In this document: piece by piece, positions 8,841-17,600 of the stretch | How the letters are laid out: each line of letters begins with the position of its first letter | Numbering within the stretch: position 1 is the stretch's first letter | Origin: an uncultured Leptotrichia sp. | GTDB taxonomy: Bacteria; Fusobacteriota; Fusobacteriia; Fusobacteriales; Leptotrichiaceae | Length of the DNA stretch: 62,918 bases | Direction of reading: 5' to 3' | Assembly (NCBI GenBank): GCA_938017765.1 | Contig: CALIJH010000070.1 | Location: forward strand, 1 to 62,918 | The notes under the pieces: model-generated | The model's database searches: none | Told to the model about the DNA's origin: nothing | The model's input: only the letters and a program-made list of their open reading frames with translations | Position numbers and translations under genes: made by a program

Positions 8841-8893
8841 AAAAGAAGCTGCCTCAAAATTCAAGTTTTTCTTTTGAGATAGCTCCTTTTTTA
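8841..8893. terminator. Bidirectional terminator between the lipoprotein gene and cysE
   Basis: AGCTGCCTCAAAA (from 8848) and TTTTGAGATAGCT (8872-8884) form a stem with an internal mismatch. An A-run lies on the left and CCTTTTTT on the right, so it can stop transcripts from both convergent genes. It belongs to a GGCTG-type hairpin group also seen at 29.0, 37.0 and 61.8 kb. Confidence 0.7.
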
Positions 8894-9433
8894 TTATATA
8901 TACCACATATAGTAGTCTTCAGAAAATTTCTGAATAACTCTCGAAGGTATTCCTACAGCCACAGAATCGGCAGGAATATCTCTTAATACAACTGCATTTG
9001 CTCCTATTTTTGAATTTTTTCCGATAGTTATGTTTCCGAGAATTTTTGCACCTGCCCCTATAACGACATTATTTTTGACAGTAGGATGACGCTTGACTTT
9101 ATCCGAGCTGACACCGCCAAGTGTAACGCCGTGAAAAATAATACAGTCATCTCCTATAACAGCTGTCTCCCCTACAACTATGCCCATACCGTGGTCAAAA
9201 AAAATTCTTTTTCCCAGTGTAGCTCCCGGATGAATTTCTATTCCTGTTGTAAGGCGTCCGAATTGGGAAATCAGTCTTGCCATAAAAAATAACTTTTTTT
9301 TGTAAAAATAATTTGCAATTTTATGATTAATAACAGCGTGCAAAGACGGATAAAGCAGAGTTTCAAATCGACTTTTGACAGCTGCATCTTTTTCAATGAT
9401 ATTTCTTATCTCATCTTTTAACCATTTAAAAAT
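8894..9433 (-). CDS. cysE: Serine O-acetyltransferase, apparent ATT start
   Basis: CysE acetylates L-serine with acetyl-CoA to give O-acetylserine, the CysK substrate. The left-handed hexapeptide-repeat core is clear (GIEIHPGATLG, DHGMGIVVGETAVIGDD, HGVTLGG, HPTVKNNVVIGAGAKILG). In-frame coding for the usual N-terminal helical part (WLKDEIRNIIEKDAA, then LLYPSLHAV) continues upstream of the first conventional start, TTG 9343. The only start giving a normal ~179-residue protein is ATT at 9433, seven bases after GAGGTG; relatives would have ATG there. Either a rare ATT start is used or the codon is mutated, leaving a 149-residue protein from TTG. It lies 43 bases after cysK, probably in the same operon. 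Confidence 0.85.
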   Translation of the reverse strand: MFKWLKDEIRNIIEKDAAVKSRFETLLYPSLHAVINHKIANYFYKKKLFFMARLISQFGRLTTGIEIHPGATLGKRIFFDHGMGIVVGETAVIGDDCIIFHGVTLGGVSSDKVKRHPTVKNNVVIGAGAKILGNITIGKNSKIGANAVVLRDIPADSVAVGIPSRVIQKFSEDYYMWYI

Positions 9434-9476
9434 TTTTAATCACCTCATTAGATTTATTATAAATTCGTGAATAAAT

Positions 9477-10388
9477 CTATTTATAAGCTTCTACTGAAAG
9501 GTACTTTTCTCCTCCGTCAGGAGATATGGCGAGGACTTTTTTACCTTTTCCAAGTTTTTTTGCTACTTCATAAGCTGCTGCGATAGCTGCTCCTGAAGAA
9601 ATCCCTAAGAATAAGCCTGCTTCCTTTGCAGCTCTTTTACCAAATTCAACGGCTTTATCATCGGAAATTTGTATAATTTCATCGACTATTTCGGAGTTAT
9701 AATTTTCAGGAACAAACCCTGCTCCTAATCCCTGTAGTATATGTTTTCCGGGTTCTCCACCTGATAACACGGGAGAATTTGAAGGCTCTACAGCAATCAG
9801 TTTGATATTAGGAAAAGCCTCTTTCAGTTTTTTTCCTGCTCCCGATAATGTTCCTGCGGTACCTACTCCTGAAACAAAGGCGTCAAGAGAATCAAAATCT
9901 TTGATTATTTCTTCTCCTGTAGTTTCATAGTGTTTCTGCGGATTTGCCTTGTTTTTAAACTGTTGGGGAAGGAAATAACCCGGATTTTCGGCAACTATTC
10001 TTTCAGCTTCCGCAATAGCTCCTTTCATTCCCTTTGCAGCCTCAATCAAAATAAGTTCAGCCCCTAAAGCTTTTAATATCGCTCTTCTTTCAACACTGAC
10101 AGATTCAGGCATCGTGATAATAACATTGTAACCTTTTGTTCTTCCGATTAATGCCAATGATATACCAGTATTTCCTGAAGTCGGCTCAACTATAGTTCCC
10201 CCTTTTTTCAATAATCCCTCTTTTTCGGCAGCTTCAATCATACCTAATGCTGCACGGTCTTTGACACTTCCTCCGATATTGTATTTCTCAAGTTTTACAT
10301 AGATATCGGCGATATCATTTTCCCCCTGAAGATTTAGTTTAATTATCGGAGTGTTTCCGATAAGTTCAATAACATTTTCATAAATCAT
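9477..10388 (-). CDS. cysK: Cysteine synthase (O-acetylserine sulfhydrylase)
   Basis: A 303-residue PLP enzyme that makes L-cysteine from O-acetylserine and sulfide in the cytoplasm. The PLP lysine is Lys43 in GGSVKDRA, the phosphate/substrate loop is TSGNTG at 70-75, and the C-terminal SPDGGEKYLS stretch is typical. It is the first gene of a minus-strand pair with cysE, so substrate and product enzymes are co-expressed. A 14-base palindrome lies about 32 bases upstream and may be its operator. Confidence 0.93.
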   Translation of the reverse strand: MIYENVIELIGNTPIIKLNLQGENDIADIYVKLEKYNIGGSVKDRAALGMIEAAEKEGLLKKGGTIVEPTSGNTGISLALIGRTKGYNVIITMPESVSVERRAILKALGAELILIEAAKGMKGAIAEAERIVAENPGYFLPQQFKNKANPQKHYETTGEEIIKDFDSLDAFVSGVGTAGTLSGAGKKLKEAFPNIKLIAVEPSNSPVLSGGEPGKHILQGLGAGFVPENYNSEIVDEIIQISDDKAVEFGKRAAKEAGLFLGISSGAAIAAAYEVAKKLGKGKKVLAISPDGGEKYLSVEAYK

Positions 10389-10419
10389 GACAGACCCCCT
10401 GAATTTAGAATATTGTTTT

Positions 10420-10433
10420 TATACATTTGTATA
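10420..10433 (-). promoter_or_regulatory. Palindrome upstream of cysK, possible operator
   Basis: TATACATTTGTATA is a 14-base sequence with perfect 6-base arms (TATACA/TGTATA), positioned 32 bases before the cysK ATG on the minus strand. Its placement suits a repressor site overlapping a promoter; the regulator is unknown. Confidence 0.35.
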
Positions 10434-10572
10434 TAGTATTATATGAATGATAACATTAAAATGTCTAAAATTCAAGAGAAAGAAATATTTAAAATATAGA
10501 TAGGGGATATAAGTTAGAGTAATGTGAGAAAAAGTTATGTTTTTGTATGTTAGAATAAAAAAAGGAGAGGTA

Positions 10573-10644
10573 CAATATTGTGATTATATAAATTAGTATA
10601 ATATTGAAAAAAGAAACTGCTTGATTTTGGGTAGTTTATTTTTT
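10573..10644 (+). other. Hairpin plus terminator-like structure in the cysK-mnmG gap
   Basis: The 483-base gap 10389-10871 has no gene I can support. It holds an inverted repeat CAATATT (10573-10579) / AATATTG (10600-10606), then AAACTGC (10614-10620) / GTAGTTT (10631-10637) followed by a T-rich run. This looks like an intrinsic terminator on the plus strand with no gene before it, so a short untranslated RNA is possible. Confidence 0.35.
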
Positions 10645-10742
10645 ATGTCATAAAATTAAATTCAAGTCATATACATATAATAGTAGAAAAAGCAATAGAA
10701 GCTATATTTTAAAAAATAACAACCATAGCTCCTTATTTTTAT

Positions 10743-10771
10743 TTGAAAAAAAGAGATTAATACTGTATAAT
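10743..10771 (+). promoter_or_regulatory. Probable sigma-70 promoter of mnmG operon
   Basis: TTGAAA (10743-10748) and TATAAT (10766-10771) have a 17-base spacer and lie 100 bases before mnmG. This is a near-consensus promoter, probably driving the long envelope operon. Confidence 0.6.
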
Positions 10772-10871
10772 ATAAAATAGACAAAAAATATCAAAATCTG
10801 AAATTACGTATTAAAATTATATATTAAAAGATAAATTTTATTAGAAAAGAAATTAAGGAGAAAAAAGTAAA

Positions 10872-12758
10872 ATGAGAGAATATGATGTTATTGTGATAGG
10901 AGCGGGTCATGCGGGAATAGAAGCGTCATTGGCTTCGGCAAGATTAGGTCTGAAAACCGCAGTTTTTACAATAACTCTTGATAACATAGGGGTAATGTCG
11001 TGTAATCCTTCTGTGGGAGGACCGGCAAAGAGCCATTTAGTAAAGGAAGTTGACGCACTTGGCGGAGAAATGGGAAGAAATATGGACAAAAGTTTTGTCC
11101 AAATGAGAATATTGAATACAAAAAAAGGACCTGCGGTAAGGTCATTAAGAGCCCAATCTGACAGAAAAATATACGCAAGGGAAATGAAAAAAACTCTTGA
11201 AAATCAGGAAAATCTTGATACTGTTCAGGATATAGTAACGGAGCTTGTCACTGAAAATAGAGAAATAAGAGGTATAAAAACAAAAACAGGACTTGATTTT
11301 AAGGCAAAGGCTGTAATAGTTGCGACAGGTACATTTTTAAGAGGACTTATGTATATCGGGGAAAAAAGAATAAAAGGAGGAAGAATGGGGGAGCTTTCTT
11401 CGGAAGAGCTGACAACTTCATTGAAAAAGTTAGGTTTTAAAATGGACAGGTTTAAAACGGGAACACCGCCAAGAGTAGACATAAGAACACTTGACATTTC
11501 AAAGCTTGAAGTGCAGCCGGGAGAAATTGGAGTCCCGTTGAAATTTTCCATGAGGACTCCCGATGATGAGGTACTTGAAAAGCCTCAACTTTCTTGCTAT
11601 CTCACAAGGACTAATTTGGAAGCACATAAAATAATACTGGATAATCTGGATAAGGCACCGATGTATAATGGGAGTATACAAAGTACAGGACCTCGATACT
11701 GTCCGTCTATCGAAGATAAAGTAGTAAAATTTCATGAAAAGGACAGTCATCATTTATTTTTGGAACCTGAAGGTTTTGATACCGCAGAAGTATATATAAG
11801 CGGACTTTCCACAAGTTATCCTGCCGAATATCAACAAAAAATAGTAAATACTATAGAGGGTCTTGAAAATGCCCATATAATGAGATACGGCTATGCAGTG
11901 GAATACGATATTGTAAATCCTGAAGAGCTTGATTACACTCTTGAAACGAAAAAAGTCAAAGGCCTTTATCTGGCAGGGCAGATAAACGGGACAAGCGGTT
12001 ATGAGGAGGCAGCAGCTCAGGGAATTGTCGCGGGAATAAATGCGGCTCTTAAAATCAAAGGAGAAGAACCCCTTATTCTCGACAGGGAAAGCTCCTATAT
12101 CGGTACGATGATAGACGACCTTATAAACAGGGAGCTATTTGAACCCTACAGAATGTTCACTGCAAGGTCCGAGTTCAGACTTATTTTAAGGGAGGACAAT
12201 GCTGATATAAGATTATCGGAAAAAGCCTATAAAATAGGACTGCTCGAGAAAAAATATTATGACAGGATAGAAGAAAAAAAGAAAAATGTTGCTGAAACAA
12301 TTGAAAAACTTGAAAATATAAAATTAGGCATAAGTAATAAAAGATTAGTAGAAATACTTGATAAATATGATGAATCCCTGAAAAGCGGAACAACCCTGAA
12401 AGAAATTTTAAGACGGCCAAAAGTTACTTATCAGGATATCAAATATATAGCAGAAATAATGGAAAATATGCCAAATCTTGCTTTTGACGGAGATACTGAA
12501 TATCAGATAGAAGTTCAGGTGAAATACGAGGGGTATATTGCAAAAGCTAAGCAGATAATGGATAGACAGAAAAAACTGGATGATAAAAAAATACCGAAAA
12601 ATTTTGATTATGATGTTATGAAAGGGATTACACGTGAAGCAAAGCAAAGACTGAAAGAAAAAAATCCGTATAATGTAGGTCAGGCTTCAAGAATATCAGG
12701 AGTAACCCCTGCGGATATATCAGTATTGCTTATGTATCTTGAGGGAATATTAAAATAG
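10872..12758 (+). CDS. mnmG: tRNA uridine-5-carboxymethylaminomethyl modification enzyme MnmG (GidA)
   Basis: A 628-residue FAD protein that works with MnmE to modify the wobble uridine U34 of certain tRNAs. The FAD-binding GxGxxG motif is VIGAGHAGIEAS near residues 8-19. MSCNPSVGGPAKSHLVKEVDALGG, GTPPR and GSIQSTGPRYCPSIEDK are family hallmarks, and the C-terminal helical domain is complete. AAGGAG precedes the ATG. rsmG, parB, tamB, bamA and lpxD follow on the same strand, the classic gidA-gidB context extended into envelope genes. Confidence 0.96.
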   Translation: MREYDVIVIGAGHAGIEASLASARLGLKTAVFTITLDNIGVMSCNPSVGGPAKSHLVKEVDALGGEMGRNMDKSFVQMRILNTKKGPAVRSLRAQSDRKIYAREMKKTLENQENLDTVQDIVTELVTENREIRGIKTKTGLDFKAKAVIVATGTFLRGLMYIGEKRIKGGRMGELSSEELTTSLKKLGFKMDRFKTGTPPRVDIRTLDISKLEVQPGEIGVPLKFSMRTPDDEVLEKPQLSCYLTRTNLEAHKIILDNLDKAPMYNGSIQSTGPRYCPSIEDKVVKFHEKDSHHLFLEPEGFDTAEVYISGLSTSYPAEYQQKIVNTIEGLENAHIMRYGYAVEYDIVNPEELDYTLETKKVKGLYLAGQINGTSGYEEAAAQGIVAGINAALKIKGEEPLILDRESSYIGTMIDDLINRELFEPYRMFTARSEFRLILREDNADIRLSEKAYKIGLLEKKYYDRIEEKKKNVAETIEKLENIKLGISNKRLVEILDKYDESLKSGTTLKEILRRPKVTYQDIKYIAEIMENMPNLAFDGDTEYQIEVQVKYEGYIAKAKQIMDRQKKLDDKKIPKNFDYDVMKGITREAKQRLKEKNPYNVGQASRISGVTPADISVLLMYLEGILK

Positions 12759-12916
12759 ATGAATTATTTAGAATGTTTTGATTAAGCGGCTTTAAAAGTC
12801 TAAAAAAGAGATAGTCTAAAAAATTAATGAAGGCGTAAAAATTTATAATTATATCCGATTTGTTCAACTTTCGGGATAAGCGGGTATCATAATAGATATT
12901 GGAAGTATGGAGAATT

Positions 12917-13642
12917 ATGGAAAATAATATTGAGATTGACATTGATATTAAAGAATATTTTGAGGGATTACTTTTAAAATCGGGATTTTCGGTTGATAAT
13001 GAAAAAAAAGAAAAAATGCTGAAATTTCTTGAACTTTTATATGAAAAAAATAAAGTTATGAACCTCACTGCGATAAGAGATAAAAAAGGAATGATCGAAA
13101 AACATTTTATTGACAGTCTTTTTTTGACTGAAATAATAAAAAAAGATGAGCAGAAATTAATAGATATGGGAACGGGAGCGGGATTTCCCGGGCTTGTTTT
13201 GGCGATTTATTACCCCGAAAAAGAATTTTTGCTTGTAGATTCAGTGAGAAAAAAAATAGAATTTATAAATGAAGTAATAGAAAATCTGGAACTTAAAAAT
13301 GTGAAAACGAGCTCCGAAAGGGCGGAAGAGCTTATAAAAAACAAAAGAGAAACTTTTGACACGGCTCTTTGCAGAGGAGTGGCAAATTTAAGGATAATAC
13401 TTGAATATATGATACCTTTTATAAAAGTAGGCGGAAAATTTTTGCCTCAGAAATTAAATCTGAATGAACTGGAAGAAAGCCAAAATGCTCTGAAAAAATT
13501 AGATGCAACTGTAGAAAATATATATAAATTTTATCTTCCTGAAAGTAAAGATGAAAGAATAATATTTGAAATAGAAAAAATGAAAAAAACTGATGTAAAA
13601 TATCCGAGAAAAACGGGTATTCCTGCTAAAAAGCCTTTATAA
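12917..13642 (+). CDS. rsmG: 16S rRNA (guanine-527-N7) methyltransferase RsmG (GidB)
   Basis: A 241-residue SAM-dependent methyltransferase acting on G527 of 16S rRNA. The SAM site DMGTGAGFPG is at residues 83-92, and the conserved N-terminal MNLTAIRD and C-terminal YPRKTGIPAKKPL are present. ATG 12917 has GGAG five bases upstream; an in-frame TTG at 12899 is less likely. It lies 158 bases after mnmG and 99 before parB. Confidence 0.93.
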   Translation: MENNIEIDIDIKEYFEGLLLKSGFSVDNEKKEKMLKFLELLYEKNKVMNLTAIRDKKGMIEKHFIDSLFLTEIIKKDEQKLIDMGTGAGFPGLVLAIYYPEKEFLLVDSVRKKIEFINEVIENLELKNVKTSSERAEELIKNKRETFDTALCRGVANLRIILEYMIPFIKVGGKFLPQKLNLNELEESQNALKKLDATVENIYKFYLPESKDERIIFEIEKMKKTDVKYPRKTGIPAKKPL

Positions 13643-13741
13643 TCATTGATAGACGGGATTTTATATTCTTCAATATAAGATTATATAGTGAGATTATTAG
13701 AATGTTATAAAATTATTAACAGTCAAAATTTAAGGAGAAAA

Positions 13742-14608
13742 ATGAAGCTGCTGACTTTAAATATTAATAAAATAATAACAAACAGTAACCAACCCAGAAA
13801 ATATTTTGACGATGAAAAAATGGAAGAATTAAAAAATTCCATTAAAAATAACGGTCTGATACAGCCTATTGTAGTGAGAAAACTTGACACGGGGAAATAT
13901 GAGATAATAGCGGGAGAAAGACGGTACAGAGCCTGTAGAGATTTGGGAATGGAAACGATACAGGTAATAAAAATCAGTGCAGGAAATTCCAAGAGCTATG
14001 AAATTTCAGTTTTGGAAAATATACAGAGGGAAAATCTGAACCCTATAGAAGAAGCGGAATCGTATATTATGCTTATGGAAGTTTACGGTTATACACAGGA
14101 AAAATTGGCTGAAAAGCTCGGAAAAACAAGGTCATCCATATCAAATAAGACAAGAATTTTAAAATTGCCTGAAAAAGTAAAAGAAATGGTAAAAAAAGGC
14201 GAGCTGTCTTACGGCCATGCAAGAACGCTCTTAGGCATACCACGTAAGGAAGATATGGAAAGTTTGGCACAAAAAATAATCGAAAAAAAATATTCTGTCA
14301 GGGAAATTGAAAAAATTGTAAAAAAATATTCTGAAAAAAGTGAGAAAAATTCAGAAAAAAAAGAAAAAAATAATGAAGATAGTGTAAAATTATATGGAAC
14401 TGATATTAATGAAAATTATGATAAGCATGATAGATACAGTGAAAATGATGAAGAAAAAATATTTCTGGAAAATAAATTGAGAGAATTTTTTGAAACAAAA
14501 GTTTCTATAAGAGGAGATTTACAGAAACAGGGAAAAATAGAAATAGATTTTTTTGATTATGAGGATTTGGCGAGGATAATAGAACTTATGAACATTGATT
14601 TTGAATAA
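13742..14608 (+). CDS. parB: ParB/Spo0J-family chromosome partitioning protein
   Basis: A 288-residue DNA-binding CTP-switch-type partition protein. NQPRKYFDD (16-24) and GERRYRACRD (58-67) mark the ParB N-terminal domain, ENIQRENLNPIEEA its conserved helix, and a central HTH follows (TQEKLAEKLGKTRSSISNK). A Lys/Glu/Asn-rich linker leads to a short C-terminal dimerisation region. ATG 13742 follows AAGGAGAAA. The parA/soj gene that normally accompanies parB next to gidB is absent; tamB follows instead. It could be Noc-like rather than ParB, which sequence alone does not settle. Confidence 0.87.
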   Translation: MKLLTLNINKIITNSNQPRKYFDDEKMEELKNSIKNNGLIQPIVVRKLDTGKYEIIAGERRYRACRDLGMETIQVIKISAGNSKSYEISVLENIQRENLNPIEEAESYIMLMEVYGYTQEKLAEKLGKTRSSISNKTRILKLPEKVKEMVKKGELSYGHARTLLGIPRKEDMESLAQKIIEKKYSVREIEKIVKKYSEKSEKNSEKKEKNNEDSVKLYGTDINENYDKHDRYSENDEEKIFLENKLREFFETKVSIRGDLQKQGKIEIDFFDYEDLARIIELMNIDFE

Positions 14609-14666
14609 GTTTAAATAAATATTCGTTAGGAAATAGATATTATAAAGAATTGGAGGTAGATAGCGG

Positions 14667-17600
14667 TTGAAAACTTATATGAAAAAAACTTTGTATGTAT
14701 TTATTCCGCTTTTAATGTCTCTGTTTTTATTAAAAGCATACATTTCTACCAATATTTTTAAAGGAAATTTAAAAGCAATCCTCAAAAGTACAGGATTGAA
14801 TGTGGAATTTGATAAGGTAAGACTTGGGGGTCTCAATAAGATTTTGATAGATAACCTTATTGTAAAAGACCAGTCGGGAAATGTAGTAATCGAAGCTGAA
14901 AAAGCAACTGCCAATGTAAATTTATTGTTGCCTTCGAGATTACCCAAAGTCGATGCCTATAATGCGAAAGTATATCTGGAAAGATACAAAAATAACAAAT
15001 TTAATGTATTCAATATTCTTCCTCCGGGAGATCCGAATAAAAAAACCGTGGACAGGGCAAGCAGAATAGGGAAAATATATGTACATGATGCTATATTGTA
15101 TTATTCCGATACAAGTTTTGCCAAAAAGATAAGCAAAAAATTAAATAAAGTCAACGGATATCTTGATGTTTCCAAATCCAGAGGATTTTCCCTCGAAGCC
15201 AAAGGAAATGGCGACGGACAGGAAAAAATAAAGATAAAACTGGGACAACTGGTAAATAACAGAGAATCGTTGAAATCATTATTTGATACAAAAAAAAATA
15301 CGGACACAAGTAAAAAGGAGTTTTTATTGGCTTTTGTCTTTGAAAATATTAATATAACGGAAGAATTAGGGCAATATGTTCCTATTGATATGATAAAGGC
15401 TAAAAAAGGTACTTTAAACGGAACTCTCACTCTGAATGACGGAAATCCTGAAAAGAAAATAAGAGCCGAAGGCAAGTTGACGGTGAAAAACGGGACTCTT
15501 GAATATACTGATTATTATGGAAATATCGAAGATGTCGAAGCAATAATTGATATGAAAAAAAATATTATAACTGTGAATGCTTCAAAAAAATTTAATAATA
15601 ATCCTGTAATTTTCAAACTGAACTCGAATATTGATGAAGGAAAACTCAACCTTAAACTAATTGCACAGAGTACGCCTTTTGAAGAAATTGCCAAGTATAA
15701 GCTTTTCAGAGATGCAAAAGTAAAAGCTTCAGGAGAAGTAACAGGAAACCTGAATGTGGATATAAATACTAAGACAAAAGAAACGACATTAAACGGTAAA
15801 TTTTCATCTCCTGCTATAAAGTTTGCAGGATATAATTTCAGAGATTTGAAAACGGAAATTTTGATGACTAAAGACCAGATTTTAATGGTAGAAAATACGA
15901 CTTTCCATTTTGACGAAACTATAGGCGGATTTAAAGTAAAGGACGATGTCAGCAGCAAAAAATTTACATATAATGTAAAAGAAAAAAACGGTAACGGAGA
16001 TTACACTATAACAAACAGAGGTTCCGATTACGAAATTCCTGTAATAAGCGGAACAGGCAGTATAGATAAAAACAATATAATAAAAGGAAATTTTGTTTCG
16101 AGTAAAATTACGGGAGATTTTGTAATAGAGCCTGCTAAAAGCGTGATGACCCTTAATGCGGACGGAAAAGACTATATCGCTGTAAGATATGGCGGTCAAA
16201 CTTATGAAGTAAATCCTGATGTCCATAATCTCGTACTTAATTTTAAAAGTAAAAATATATTGGATTCAGGGACAATAAATGCTAAACTGAAAGGCGGTCA
16301 AAATAAATATTTTGACAGTATAAATGCCAAGATAAATATAAACAACGGAAACTACAATGTAAATGCCGATGTGAATGTAGGCGGACAGACGATAAATGCC
16401 AAAGGAACTACAACAAAGGATATGTACCATTCGTATACAATTACTTCTGCTAATAATTCATCCTTTGATGCGGCAAAACTTTTAAGACAGTACGGATATA
16501 ATTTAAAAGGTCTGGATACGGCAAAACTACCGATTGTATTAAATGCCAATATAAGCGGGAAAACGGATAGTCTTAGCGGAAATTACAGTATATACAGTCC
16601 TTTCGGACGATATATCGTAGAATATGAGGAACTTTATGCTAAGGGGAAAATAAGAAATTTGCTAAGTTTAAACTTAGATGTAGATGCTAAAATGGAAGAA
16701 CTGTGGTTAGGTTATCAGAGATTTAAGAATGTAGCAGGGGAGCTGAATATAAGAAATAATGTTTTAAATATTATTGATTTACATAATGGAAAATTAAGTG
16801 CGACAGGTCAGTATAATTTAAAAACAGGAAAAATGAATATAAAATCTGATTTAAATAATTATATCCTGTATAACACCTCAAAACCTGAAGTAAATGTATA
16901 TGTCGACAATATATCGATGAATTTGAACGGAAAAATTGACAATCTTTCAGGAAATATAACTATGGCACCTGCAAGAACTACTATAAATTCCCAGTATATA
17001 GGGGAAACTAAGGGAATTATAGATATAAAAAACAGTGTACTCAATTTCAGAAACTTTGAATTGAGAAATAATAACGTGGAAGGTATATATGATTTAAAAA
17101 CAGGACTTGCTGATATAACTCTTAATATTAATGAACCTGATATACCGAAACTGTTTGAATTTACAGATTTGACCTTTGGAACATGGTCTGTTTTAAATCT
17201 GAAAGGAGATTTAAATAAATTTGATTTGACTGGAAAGGTAATTTTTGATAATATAAGTTATAAAGGATTTAGATTACCTCATGTGGCAACCATAATGGAA
17301 TATTCTGACGGTAATGTGGATAAGCTCTTTAAATACGGCACATTTGATATAAAAGACTTTACATTGGTCGGAGATAACGGTGAAGAACTTTTCAAAACAA
17401 ATACAAAATTTGATTTGGAAAATATAGACATAGACTATAAACTTGAAAATCAGAAGTTTGCTCTGGACTCGGTTCAGGATTTAAAAGATAAGGGATATAG
17501 TGGAGATATAGATTTAAACTTTATCCTAAAAGGTAAACCCGATGACTTCTTTACGGATTTGAAAATAAAATCCGATAAACTTGTATTAAGCGGGTTTCCT

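Noticed and set aside
10443..10499. An 18-codon small ORF in the cysK-mnmG gap
   Set aside because: There is no ribosome site and the composition is that of the AT-rich background.
12730..13068. Minus-strand open frame across the mnmG-rsmG junction
   Set aside because: It runs antisense into the N-terminal coding part of rsmG and shows no recognisable domain.
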